Notes: a model not told the origin generated them from the letters alone. Positions 43,575 through 54,655 are shown, counted from the first letter of the stretch. The stretch is DNA of 64,000 nt from Sweltsa coloradensis (GCA_024449915.1 JAMZAV010002191.1:110257-174256); one strand, 5' to 3'. Made by a program: numbers and translations.

Positions 43575-43652
43575 ACACCATACACTCATTTGTTTATTTA
43601 ACAAAATCACGGCACTTAACGAATTGAAGCGCCCCAGTTTCTTACGTCGTCT
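43575..43652 (+). repeat. LINE-B terminal fragment
   Basis: TTTATTTAACAAAATCACGG then GAATTGAAGCGCCCCAG and TTTCTTACGTCGTC; the 5' side of the hairpin is lost. Confidence 0.7.
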
Positions 43653-43794
43653 TTTTTTTGTTTTTTAAGTTAAGTCTTTGTCTTCAAAATTAGTATTTTG
43701 ATAAAGTATAGTTCGTAAAATTTTAAAAAAAAATCATATGTTCTCTAGCGGAGGGATGGTTTCTATAATTGTGTGTAATAATTATACGTGTTGA
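43653..43794. other. Short unassigned spacer
   Basis: AT-rich DNA, nothing recognised. Confidence 0.35.
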
Positions 43795-43955
43795 TAAGAT
43801 GACAAAGACGATGACGACCACGACGTGAGAACCCCCCCCCCCCCCCCTTTGCCCCTCCACACCTGGCATATTTTGACCAACGTAGGGACTTTCCTTCCCT
43901 TATTAGCGCAATATGAGCTCACGGTTGACGCGCCCCAATCCAAATAAAATAAACG
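43795..43955 (+). repeat. SINE-A copy, 5' truncated
   Basis: GACAAAGACGATGACGACCAC, a long C run, CATATTTTGACCAACG and tail CGCAATATGAGCTCACGGTT, GACGCGCCCCAATCC. Confidence 0.75.
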
Positions 43956-44354
43956 ATAAATTGTTGTATATAACACAACCCACTGTACCTTGAAACTTTG
44001 ATCTTTGAGTTGTTTATTCATCAAATTAATATCTAAACACTTTTCTTTTGCCAATCTCGTAGAAAAAATGATTTAAAATTTGTCAATATCGTATTTTGTA
44101 CGAGTTGATATGGTTTCAAGAGTTTCCATTGGTATGAACTACAAAACGAAGGAATATTTTGTGGAAAAAGAGTTATTGAAGGATGTCAGTTTATGATTTA
44201 AAAGACTCCAAAATATCAATCTCGTATTCAACAGTAGAAAACTTGAACAATTATTGTTATATACTTTCCTAGATAAAAATCCAATATAATTTTCTGAATA
44301 TAGCAAAATTCACTGCAAAAAGACATATAAATAATCGGTGATTTCATCTATCTA
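43956..44354. other. Unassigned AT-rich spacer
   Basis: No repeat family or coding motif recognised; the 90-codon minus-strand frame at 43782-44054 spans the SINE-A copy. Confidence 0.4.
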
Positions 44355-44583
44355 AATTTGGATCATATGAAAACGGCGACAAACTATCTAAATTTCTCAT
44401 TCGAAGTAATTTGTTCAACAATTTTACTATTCTAAACATATTATTAGTATATTCAATTAATGAATTAGTCATTTGCTTTGACGATAAACTTAATTAATTC
44501 CTTTATAAACTAAAAACTAAATTAAATTATTCTCACAACAAATTGTATACGGTTGAAGCGCCCTAGGTTCTCACGTCGTCCTT
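44355..44583 (+). repeat. LINE-B 3' end, hairpin half lost
   Basis: GGATCATATGAAAACGGCGAC, the 3' UTR, and TATACGGTTGAAGCGCCCTAG then GTTCTCACGTCGTCC. Confidence 0.75.
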
Positions 44584-44587
44584 AAAT

Positions 44588-44682
44588 AGTCCCACCTTGG
44601 CAATCCTGACATCAAGTATAACCGGGGTTTCTACGGTCGCTAATAAGAATGTATGCAAGAGATTGAGTCCTCTCAAACATGC
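44588..44682 (+). repeat. Family H remnant
   Basis: CCCACCTTGGCAATCCTGAC, GGGGTTTCTACGGTCGCTAA and GATTGAGTCCTCT correspond to 36181-36262. Confidence 0.5.
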
Positions 44683-44683
44683 C

Positions 44684-45055
44684 CCCCGTCTGGGCCCGGG
44701 GTAGAAAAGGCTCTGAGCATGACTCTGCTAATCGTAAAAAGGCGATTCAAGAGAAAAAGTCCACCTCGCAAACATTAACAAGTAAGAGGGGAGTATATTA
44801 CTCCCCAAAACTAGAGGCGAGCTCTGGCAATCGTCGTCGGTGACACCTCCCTTTTCCTTGACGACCTCCCCGACGACGATGACAATGATACAACGGACGG
44901 TGACAAAGACGATGACGACCGCGACGTGAGAAACCCCTCTTCCTCACCTTACCCGTGGGTGGTTCTGACCAGCATGGGCTCCCTTCTCCATATTATCTAG
45001 GCTAGAGTGGTGCATTATGACCTAACGGTTTGCTTGCCCTTAATCCAAATAAGGT
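44684..45055 (+). repeat. SINE-A copy, near full length
   Basis: Head CCCGTCTGGGCCCGGGGTAG, all internal words and GACCTAACGGTTTGCTTGCC; the tail hairpin partner is mutated (CTTGCC for GCGTCC). Confidence 0.92.
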
Positions 45056-45064
45056 AAAAATTCT

Positions 45065-45239
45065 TTATTACTGTGTACATATTTAAACCATTTTTTAATT
45101 TATTTTTATATAAAAAAAGGATTTTTTCTATTGTCACTACTATCGTTATCAATTTATTTAATTTTAAAAACTTGTAAAACAATATTAAAATCTAACACCC
45201 AACTAACTCAATCTATTAACTTACAATGTCCCAGTCGTA
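45065..45239 (+). repeat. LINE-B 3' UTR with terminal hairpin deleted
   Basis: The 3' UTR reaches TTACAATGTCCCAG and then jumps to GTCGTAGG, skipping the hairpin. The copy at 38600 has an equivalent GTCGTAGG just before a SINE-A. Confidence 0.7.
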
Positions 45240-45595
45240 GGATTTGGCACCGAGCTTAGCTCTGCTATTCGTGAAAGGCGAGGAAAGAGATAAAGACCAT
45301 CTAGAAAACATCAGCTCGCAATTAAGGGAATACTCCCTGAAACTGGAGGCGGGCTATGGCTGTCGTTGATGAGGACCCCTCCCCTTTTTGACGACTTCCC
45401 CAACGATAACGAGCATGACAAAACGAACGATGATCATGACCATGACTACCGGAACGTGAGAACCCACCCTTCCTCCCCTAACCCGAAGCTGGTTCTAACC
45501 AGAAATGGACTTTCGTCCCCATATCCCCTTGGCTAGATGTTAACATTATGACCTAACGGTTGACTCGCCCGTAATACAAATAAACTAAAATCCAA
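45240..45595 (+). repeat. SINE-A copy
   Basis: TTGGCACCGAGCTTAGCTCTG (head variant shared with 38655), ACTGGAGGCGGGCTATGGC core, GCTGGTTCTAACCAG, and GACCTAACGGTTGACTCGCC. Confidence 0.88.
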
Positions 45596-45709
45596 ACAAA
45601 CTTTAACCAAACGTCCCAAATTCAAGCACATGAGAACAGTGAATTCTATTCTGGCGTTGATTCGCGGGTGTTCGCACTGTCCATACCACTGATTGCTATA
45701 TTCTCTATT

Positions 45710-45885
45710 AAAAAATATCGATCTTTGGTTGGTTATCGCTCACTCGTCGATTGCGTCGGGCCTGCAGGGTTGGCTTGGTCGCTTTGATTTAAAGTCACCC
45801 ACTGAAAATCAGTTATCTAACTGAGTGGGTAGACTCTGAATAAAAATTTATTTATTTATTTTATTTATTTATTTTATTCAAATAA
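45710..45885 (-). repeat. Family D repeat with ATTT tail
   Basis: TCGTCGATTGCGTCGGGCCTG, GGTTGGCTTGGTCGCTTTGA, then CCCACTGAAAATCAGTTATC and TAACTGAGTGGG. The last two form a hairpin (CAGTTA/TAACTG inside CCCACT/AGTGGG). The ATTT-rich tail follows, so this is probably the family's sense orientation. Confidence 0.75.
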
Positions 45886-46050
45886 ATACATTTATTTTTC
45901 TATTACGATGATCCCTATTGTTTATATCTTTTGTAAATTGTGAAAACATTATAGGCCTATCTTCAATCAAACTCATTAAATTACCTAAAAATATCACAGG
46001 CGGTGCAATATGACCTACCAGGTTGAAGCACCCTATTTTCTCACGTCGTA
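45886..46050 (+). repeat. LINE-B 3' UTR and terminal block
   Basis: CACAGGCGGTGCAATATGAC, CAGGTTGAAGCACCCTATTT and TCTCACGTCGTAATAC. Here the stem reads GGTGC/GCACC, a paired change relative to GGCGC/GCGCC. Confidence 0.85.
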
Positions 46051-46700
46051 ATACTGGGATATCGTCCGTCTGTTTTGGGGAATGGTCGTGGGGCTCGAAG
46101 CCTCTCCCCTGGTATTTTTAGTGCCTGGTGCAAAGCACCTATAACTAAAAATCAGATGTGTGCCAGAGTTGGGCGATGGGCAGCGTCCTTGCGCTGCATG
46201 GTGATTGGCGGCAGGTACCGTTGATTTCGGTTAAATACCGCCGGAGCTCGGGAAAGGCAACAAACCTCTAGGTTTTTACATTTGGTGTAATAATTAGCCG
46301 CAGAAAAAGTCCCACAAGAGACATCCAAGCAGAGTTATTTTTTATCATCATGGAGGTCTTAGTCTTGAGTCCACTACACCCACACGACGACGCGCGGCGA
46401 TGAGACGCGTCCAACTGAGCGTTTCCTAGTAAGCGAGTACGTGCTATAGCTAGACCCACATTGCACATTTTTTTAAATTTTAAAATTTACGACGTTTGCG
46501 TTTCCAGTATTATTTATTATTGCCAAGGTATTTGGGTAAACCCGTGTTTAAATCTTTACTTTAAAATCCACCGCCATCTAGAGGACCTTGACTCCTTGAG
46601 AAAACTATTTAAACTCTTTGTTGACAAATAATAGACTGCTCCCTCGAAAGTATTTTGATTACTTCTAGGTGGCAGTGAATTAGAAACTTCGCGCGTCTTT
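46051..46700. other. Unassigned region
   Basis: A hairpin-prone stretch at 46108-46152 (TTTTTAGTGCCTGGTGCAAA with AGCACCTATAACTAAAAA) is the only structure noted. The minus-strand frame at 46268-46468 has no motif. Confidence 0.45.
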
Positions 46701-46701
46701 T

Positions 46702-47303
46702 CGTTGCCATGGCAACGTTACTTTTGTTACAATGTAATTTCCATCTACACTACTTATCGGATCAAAATAAAATTAACATATTCGTGACCGGACGGACATT
46801 CTAAATGATTTGGCTATCTCAGATTTTGTCGCCGTTGAGTTTGAAAAAAAAACTTTCGATTAACTTTAATGTAGCTTTTTAACTTTTTAAACGATTTTGC
46901 CACAAAACTAATGGCATTAAATCGAGAACAAAGCTTGCGGATGGTGAAAATTTCAACTCGATCCGAGCCTCCGTTCGACCGCTATCATGAGCCAAAAAAG
47001 CTGCACGACTTTCCGTTGCCATGGTAACCGTACTTTGTTATAATGTAATTTCCATCTACACTACTTATCGGATCAAAATAAAATTAACATATTCGTGACC
47101 GGACGGACATTCTAAATGATTTGACCATCTCAGATTTTGTCGCCGTGAAGTTTGAAAAAAAAACTTTCGATTAACTTTAATGTAACTTTTTAACTTTTTG
47201 AACGATTTTGCCACAAAACTAATGGCATTCAATCGAGAACAAAGCTTGCGGATGGTGTAAATTTCAACTCGATCCGAGCCTCCGTTCGAACGTTATCGCG
47301 AGA
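46702..47303. repeat. Tandem duplication of a 312-bp unit
   Basis: Unit 1 (46702-47013) and unit 2 (47014-47303) both start CGTTGCCATGG and end CGAGCCTCCGTTCGA plus a few bases. They share ACTACTTATCGGATCAAAAT, GTGACCGGACGGACATTCTA and GCTTGCGGATGGTG, with few differences. Confidence 0.92.
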
Positions 47304-47499
47304 CATACAAACAAAAAAACAAACAAACAAAAAAAAACAAAACCAGTGACTATTTTTTCCGGCAGAGTCAAATGGAAACGCTCGCTTCGCTCGCTTAATA
47401 AATGATTCCTTGTGAGTGCTTTAGCGGTGGGGGGAGGGTAGAGGGTAAGGGGCACATTTTCTAGCTTGTTACAATACATGAAAATAAATAAATAAACAA
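47304..47499. other. Spacer with A-rich tract and GCTCGCTTCGCTCGCTTAAT word
   Basis: AAACAAAC repeats follow the tandem unit and may be its tail. The GCTCGCTTCGCTCGC word resembles the ends of the element at 33008. Confidence 0.4.
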
Positions 47500-48185
47500 A
47501 TCCGTATTAAGAGTCTACCCTCTCGGTCACATAACTTATTTTCAGTTAGGGACAGTAAACCAAAGCGACCAGGCCAACCCTGTAGGCCCCGACGAAATCG
47601 AAGAAGTGACCGATAACCAACCAAAGATCAATAATTTTTATTAGGAAATATAGCAGTCTGTGGTTTGGAAAGAGCAAACACCCGCGTTTTTTTTTTTGGT
47701 TTATTTGGATTAAGGACGCGTCAACCGTTAGTTCATAGTGCACCACCCTAACCTAGGAGTGGTTGGAGGGGCCCATGCTGGTCAGAACCAGCCATGGGTA
47801 AGGGGAGGAAAAGGGGGGTTCTCACGTCGTGGACGTCATTGTATTTGTCATCGCTCGTGGTGTCATTGTCGTCATCGTCGTCAAGGGGTCGTTAAGGGAA
47901 GGGGGCAAGGTCCGCGACGACGATTGCCAGAGCTCGCCTAGATTCGTGGAGTTATATATTACCCTTCTTACTAACTGATGTTTGTGAGGTGGACTTTTTC
48001 TTTTGAATCGCCTTTTACGATTAGCAGAGCCATGCTCTGGGCCAATTCTACCCCGGGCACAGACGGTGAGAACACCCGCGGATCAACGCCAGAATCTACA
48101 AGGTCGATTTAGAACAACTTTAAATGTATTGTTCCATCGTTGCTAGGACGGCTCAAAGTCACCGTTTACAAATTCTGCTGCGTGG
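47500..48185 (+). repeat. Family D repeat split by an inverted SINE-A
   Basis: 47500-47686 has GAGTCTACCCTCTCGGTCAC and CAGGCCAACCCTGTAGGCCC. 48081-48185 resumes with GATCAACGCCAGAATCTACA, CGTTGCTAGGACGGCTCAAA and CACCGTTTACAAATTC, in the same order as the uninterrupted copy at 27595-27830. Confidence 0.85.
47687..48070 (-). repeat. SINE-A copy, inverted, with exact 10-bp target duplication
   Basis: The element reads on the minus strand from CCGTCTGTGCCCGGGGTAG to CGCGTCCTTAATCC, AAATAAACC and an A-run. AACACCCGCG lies on both sides (47677-47686 and 48071-48080). This fixes the element's ends and shows retroposition with an A-rich tail. Confidence 0.95.
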
Positions 48186-48589
48186 AGACGCGCTCTCTTT
48201 CTATTGTGTCGTAGCGGCGCGGCAACATCGCAATTACACGTACTTATTAAACTCGCTCTCATTTAAAACTTGGTATAAGTTGTTGAATATATATTGTCTG
48301 TAATACGTAGCGCAGATATTAAGTGTTCTCGTCGTGTGGTTTAAATACCTTATGTTGGTCTCAGTCGGGAGATACGGTAGAGCAATGTTCGAAGACGGGT
48401 TATTATCCTAGGCCACGTGACCAAGTGTGACCCGGAGTCTTTCCCGCGCACGCTACTTAGCTCCCCTATTGAAGGGTTCGCCGCGCCACTGCATGTTATT
48501 ATAATGTTTCCAAACAACATTTTAAATGTATTAAATCCTCTTCCTATCATTGTTCTCAGGTAAATTATTACACTCGGATGTTGTTTTAA
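48186..48589. other. Unassigned spacer
   Basis: No repeat family or motif recognised. The minus-strand frame at 48350-48601 overlaps LINE-B UTR. Confidence 0.4.
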
Positions 48590-48737
48590 TATCACCATCA
48601 TTTTCTTTCCTTATAAAAACTAAGAAAACAATATAATTATCAAACACACCATTTACTAATTTTATTAACATAAACAATATCACAGGCAGCGCAATATGAC
48701 TAGGGAATAAGCGCCCTATAGTTTCTCACGTCGTCAT
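48590..48737 (+). repeat. LINE-B 3' UTR and terminal block
   Basis: TATCACAGGCAGCGCAATATG then AATAAGCGCCCTATAG and TTTCTCACGTCGTC; the loop centre is mutated. Confidence 0.8.
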
Positions 48738-48748
48738 GTAGATGAAAA

Positions 48749-49218
48749 CACACATAACAAAAACTTGTAGAAATACAGCCAAACCTTACACACTCAAAAG
48801 GAATGAGATCTAAAAAAGGGCCAAGCTCATCTACCCTTCCACATAAACGTACAGTGTCCCATAACAGCATCCTCGAAAAGCTTGACAAAATAGAATTTGC
48901 GATTATTAATTTAACGTAATAGTTTATCCAAGTTCTTTTTTTCTAATTAATTTAAACGTAATAACATGCAAATTCTATTTTGCCAAGCTTTTCGAGGATG
49001 CTGTTATGGGACACTGTACGTTTATGTGGAAGGGTAGATGAGCTTGGCCCTTTTTTAGATCTCATTCCTTTTGAGTGTGTAAGGTTTGGCTGTATTTCTA
49101 CAAGTTTTTGTTATGTGTGTGATCTCATTACTTTTTCAAGTTCCATTACAAAATTATTTGCTAAAATATAATATTTTTATCAAAGTTGATTTTAATTCTA
49201 TGGTATTAGCAGTAACAA
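48749..49218 (-). mobile_element. Palindromic element, family G copy 2
   Basis: Arms 48749-48900 and 48968-49120 are inverted complements over about 150 bp, nearly perfect (for example CTTCCACATAAACGTACAG with its inverse), around a 67-bp spacer. The flank at 49121-49218 follows. It is the inverse of 52316-52796. Confidence 0.92.
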
Positions 49219-50897
49219 TATAGGATGTAAAATATCTAGACCCGGATTCATGTACATCCTGGGTATAGGTGGTATAACCATGGTATAACGACGGTATCTA
49301 GGTGCCCGTTAGGGCGCCGCAGCCAAGCCGCGGTGCGCTAAACACTCAAGCACCTTATACACCAAGCAGAGTTGGGGTGATTTCGAGGTGTTACCCAGCC
49401 GTCATGTAACGTGATGTGAACTTGAAAACTATCACAATCGAGGGATTTAGGTACCTGACAACACATGCCAAATTTTATTGGGGTACGATTATTCCTTCTT
49501 GGTGAAAAAATGGCTTGAAACATGCTCAAAATCACTTTAAGGATGTTAGCTACTGCCTACTACTGCCTACTACTGCCTACTACTGCCTACTACTGCTCAC
49601 ATCTAATACGTCGGCCCGCGATTCTGACCAGACGGGTGGGACTACAATGTTCATATTTTACATGGACATTAAGGTTATAGAATGATAGTCTCTTTTGAAA
49701 AAAAAAGTTGAAAAAGTTTGTTGGAAGGCTTCCAAATAAAGGTTTTAAAATAAGCCTTAAACACTTGGCATACAATCAACAAGTAACCATAGTTACTTGA
49801 CACTTGTTGACGGTATAAGCAGAGTTAGGCGGGAAAGTGCGATACGTAAACAAATAGCGGACATTTAAAATTTTTCTTCTTTGTGTGGAACGAGAAAAGG
49901 TGTCATTATACTCTCATAAAACAAATCAGAAACCGTCCCTGGCCTAGGCCCAGATGTGGAAAATTATTTATAATGCAAAAGTGTAGGTCTAAAGTTCCAT
50001 TTGGCTATAGGACTAGTAAAATTCATACTAACATTACATGTTTGACAAGCCTAGCCAACCCTATGCCAGCACAACATTATGAACTTGCTCAACTGTTTGT
50101 TTACATAATTGCAACAATCAAATCATTTCATACAACTTGTCTTTCGATTTGCCGGCGTTTATGAAGGCACTGCCATCTAGAATAAATATAGAACTTTTTC
50201 GAGCTCTTTGCTATACGCAAATCTTTTTAAAGTGTTTGGATTTCGTGATACTCTTTCAACCATAGACATCCTATATAATTGGCTAGACCAGCAGTCAGTG
50301 GTCCACTTCGGTACAATTAGAAGCCATCTTAAAATGACAGTTTACATGTTAATCAAATGGGAGCGATTTGTGGCCAAATAGTTCTCAAGATTGCCGCCAG
50401 GTTGACAGGTAAGCATACTAGCCTTTAACACCAAATGATTAGTAAATTCCCTTATGCAATCACTTCGTATTGTTTCTTTTGTTTAATACCATGCTGCACA
50501 AGCTAAAACCATATCAAACAATCCAGTAAAATACTTTATTGCATTAAAAAAGCATAAATTAAAACACCAAATCGCCATCTTGAAATGGGCCGGTTGAGTC
50601 TTCAATTTGCTACGCTCGCGCCTGTGCGGAGGTATAGGAGACTGCTAATCTAGCCTACTATAGGGGTTTAATATCAATGCTTTCAACTCACAACCCATGA
50701 CGTTTTCCACGATACCGTTCAAGAATACCAATTCCTTCGAAAACGAAAACGACTTCGTTTTCAAATTGCGTTTTCAACTCATCTCCCACGAACTCAAGAA
50801 TTGGGGTCCAGTCCTTATACCGTCGTTATACCATGGTTATACCACCTATACCCAGGATGTACATGAATCCGGGTCTAGATATTTTACATCCTATTGT
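49216..50897. mobile_element. 1.7-kb element with about 80-bp inverted ends (family X, copy 1)
   Basis: 49216-49294 and 50816-50897 are inverted complements (for example ATGTACATCCTGGGTATAGG with its inverse), so this copy has long inverted ends. The interior (49295-50815) recurs inverted at 52797-54322. It has no coding frame with a known domain. A 10-bp CTACTGCCTA tandem repeat (about 4.5 units) lies at 49554-49598. Confidence 0.85.
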
Positions 50898-52315
50898 AGC
50901 TGTACACACTCTACTGCCCCATTAATTACTGATTAATTACTTTATATTTACTAATTATCAACAATTATTGATTATTATCTGAACATTTCTAACATAAAAC
51001 TGGTAATTAAATAACTTTTAAGTGCTACGTCATAATTTAAATAACAGTCAACAGTGCTACATATTCAAAGTGTTATTGCGACCATTTGGAATTGCCGCAT
51101 TAATATATTCAATACAATAATTCGATACGCGCGCGACACCTAGTGACTGAAATTGGAACCGCGTCAACTGTAGGACTACTTCTTTACCGACGGAAGAATT
51201 AGCCCATAACTATCCACTGCTAGTTTCTCGGCGGTGTTGCCAACTGGTCGACCCAACACAGCGCATCAAATACTCTGTGATTTGACGCTACAACAAACAC
51301 AACCCTTGCACCATCTGATGTAAATATTACTTAAATGGTGCAACCTTTCAAGGAAACCCCTACAAATTATATTAATGAACTAGTCCAGTGAATTACTATT
51401 TGAAATCCACCAATCAGACGCTAAATCAACGCCAATTGACCAATCACGTCAATGTCTTTGGAAGTTGTCTTGGAGCCCCTTGACAGAAGGTTGCAGAACA
51501 TTTCGAGCGTCGTCTGCTACTTCGGAAGAAAGACGAGAACATTCGTCGACGTCGAGGTACAGAGGAGAGATGGACTGCGGTCCAGACGTGGGCTAATTTC
51601 CATAGCCTAGCCTACTTCCAGGCCTACCTGGGTCTACTCACTGTGGGGATGGACTCCACGATCTAGGCCCTACCTGTGGCCTACCAAATACGAGATTTCT
51701 GCTCGTATTCTGCATATTCCGCCGAGGATTCGGAGCTGCGCACTTCGCCGTCCTACTAGGCCTAGCCTAGGCCTACATCAGCTTACCTTGGGACCGACGC
51801 ACAATTCGTAACGTATCGATACTTATTCATTAACAATTCTCGCCGTGTTACAAGACTGTTATTTTACCAGTAGCCAAAGAACAGTTTGGCTTCAAAAGCC
51901 AAGGTCACACAGACCAAGGCCTAGTGCCTAAACAAATCATTTTAGGCTTAAGGCCTACTCAATTACTATTTGATTGTATTTAATTGTATTGCCATTTCCT
52001 TGTGTTTTCTTGTTAATTTTGCTCTTTGCAAGACCGGTCATAATTCATAGGCCTAGGGCCTACTTATTAATCTGATAATAATATGTCTGTAAACTTGTAG
52101 GACAATATAGGCCTAGGCCTAGCCTACTCTGGCAAGATACCTTGATTTCAATATTTTCCCTGCTCACATCCCATGGTATTTGAATTTATAACTGGTTACT
52201 TTAGCATAAAGGAGTTTCGTGTTTTCTACTGACTGACTGCTGGCTGGCGCCTACAATTCTCACGTGAGTTTGTTAGTATAAAATAAATAATAAATAAGTA
52301 AGTAGATTTTATTAC
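50898..52315. other. Unique island between the inverted copies, AGGCCTA-rich
   Basis: No repeat family of the window is recognised here. 51130-51800 is of near-normal base composition with CpGs, and 51590-52130 is dense in AGGCCTA/TAGGCCT words. No long frame exists. It may be host intergenic DNA, an untranslated exon or a promoter, but the sequence alone does not show it. Confidence 0.45.
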
Positions 52316-52796
52316 ACTATATTGTTACTGCTAATACCATAGAATTTAAATCAACTTTGATAAAAATATTATATTTTAGCAAATAATTTTGTAATGGAAC
52401 TTGAAAAAGTAATGAGATCACACACATAACAAAAACTTGTAGAAATACAGCCAAACCTTACACACTCAAAAGAAATGAGATCTAAAAAAAGGGCCAAGCT
52501 CATCTACCCTTCCACATAAACGTACAGTGTCCCATAACAGCATCCTCGAAAAGCTTGGCAAAATAGAATTTGCATGTTATTACGTTTAAATTAATTAGAA
52601 AAAAAGAACTTGGATAAACTATTACGTTAAATTAATAATCGCAAATTCTATTTTGCCAAGCTTTTCGAGGATGCTGTTATGGGACACTGTATGTTTATGT
52701 GGAAGGGTAGATGAGCTTGGCCCTTTTTTTAGATCTCATTCCTTTTGAGTGTGTAAGGTTTGGCTGTATTTCTACAAGTTTTTGTTATGTGTGTTA
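52316..52796 (+). mobile_element. Palindromic element, family G copy 3
   Basis: It is the inverse of 48749-49218 with very few differences, including the 67-bp spacer, which is inverted along with the rest. Flank (52316-52420), then palindrome (52427-52796). Confidence 0.92.
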
Positions 52797-54322
52797 AGGA
52801 CTGGACCCCAATTCTTGAGTTCGTGGGAGATGAGTTGAAAACGCAATTTGAAAACGAAGTCGTTTTCGTTTTCGAAGGAATTGGTATTCTTGAACGGTAT
52901 CGTGGAAAACGTCAGGGGTTGTGAGTTGAAAGCATTGATATTAATTAAACCCCTATAGTAGGCTAGATTAGCAGTCTCCTATACCTCCGCACAGGCGCGA
53001 GCGTGGCAAATTGAAGACTCAACCGGCCCATTTCAAGATGGCGATTTGGTGTTTTAATTTATGCTTTTTTAATGCAATAAAGTATTTTACTGGATTGTTT
53101 GATATGGTTTTAGCTTGTGCAGCATGGTATTAAACAAAAGAAACAATACTAAGTGATTGCATAAGGGAATTTAGTAATCATTTGGTGTTAAAGGCTAGTA
53201 TGCTTACCTGTCAACCTGGCGGCAATCTTGAGAACTATTTGACCACAAATCGCTCCCATTTGATTAACATGTAAACTGTCATTTGAAGATGGCTTCTAAT
53301 TGTACCGGAAGTGGACCACCGACTGCTGGTCTAGCCAATTATATAGGATGTCGATGGTTGAAAGAGTATCACGAAATCCAAACACTTTAAAAAGATTTGC
53401 GTATAGCAAATAGCTCGAAAAAGTTCTATATTTATTCTAGATGGCAGTGCCTTCATAAACGCAGGCCAATCGAAAGACAAGTTGTATGAAATGATTTGAT
53501 TGTTTGTTGCAATTATGTAAACAAACAGTTGAGCAAGTTCATATCAGAACTATGTTGTGCTGGCCTAGGGTTGGCTAGGCTTGTCAAACATGTAATGTAA
53601 GTAATAATTTTATCTAGTCCTATAGCCAAATGGAACTTTAGACCTACACTTTTGCATTATAAATAATTTTCCACATCTGGGCCTAGGCCAGGGACGGTTT
53701 CTGATTTGTTTTATGAGAGTATAATGACACCTTTTCTCGTTCCACACAAAGAAGAAAATTTTTAAATGTCCGCCATTTGTTTACGTATCGCACTTTACAG
53801 CCTAACTCTGCTTATACCGTCAACAAGTGTCAAGTAACTATGGTTACTTGTTGATTATATGCCAAGTGTTTAAGGCTTATTTTAAAACCTTTATTTGGAA
53901 GCCTTCCAACAAACTTTTTCAACTATTTTTTTCAAAAGAGACTATCATTCTATAACCTTAATGTCCATGTGAAATATGAACATTGTAGACCCACCCGTCT
54001 GGTCAGAATCGCGGGCCGACGTATTAGATGTTAGCAGTAGGCAGTAGCAGTAGCTAGCAGTAGCTAACATCCTTAAAGTGATTTTGAGCATGTTTGAAGA
54101 CATTTTTTCACCAAGAAGGAATGGTCGTACCCCAATAAAATTTGGCATGTGTTGTCAGGTACCTAAATCCCATCAATTGTGATAGTTTTCAAGTTCACAT
54201 CACGTTACATGACGGCTGGGTAACACCTCGAAATCACCCCAACTCTGCTTGGTGTATAAGGTGCTTGAGTGTGTAGCGCACCGCGGCTTGGCTGCGGCGC
54301 CCTGACGGGCACCTAGATACAT
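52797..54322. mobile_element. Family X, copy 2 (inverted relative to copy 1)
   Basis: It matches the complement of 49270-50812 over its whole length (for example GGACTGGACCCCAATTCTTG at the start and GGGCACCTAGATAC at the end). It lacks most of the inverted ends of copy 1 and joins family G directly at 52797. Minor differences and small indels are spread evenly. Confidence 0.9.
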
Positions 54323-54344
54323 GAATGCTACATGATGAATGCTT

Positions 54345-54655
54345 CTACATCCCCAGTCTCGTCCCGGGGTAGAAACTGCCCAGAGCATGGCTCTGCTAAT
54401 CGTAAAAAGGATTCAAGAGAAAAAGTCCACCTCGAAAACATCAGCTAGTAAGAACGGTTGTATTATACACGCAGAAACCAGTGGCGAGCTCTGGCAATCG
54501 TCGTCGGGACACCTCCCCTTTCCTACCTCCCTTCCCCTACCCGTGGCTGGTTCTGACTGCATGGGCCCCTCCTCCCTATATCCCCTAGTCTCAAGTATAA
54601 CATTATGTCCTTACGGTTGAAGCGCCCTTGTTTCACACGTCGTCGTACGATACTT
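54345..54655 (+). repeat. SINE-A copy with LINE-B-type 3' end
   Basis: Head CTCGTCCCGGGGTAGAAACTG, intact core and GGCTGGTTCTGACTGCATGG. The tail then reads ACGGTTGAAGCGCCCTTG, TTTCACACGTCGTCGTAC, which is the LINE-B ending. Confidence 0.88.

Noticed and set aside
48700..49171. Two identical 52-residue protein starts (frames at 48700-48888 and 48980-49171)
   Set aside because: They are the two arms of the family G palindrome read on opposite strands.
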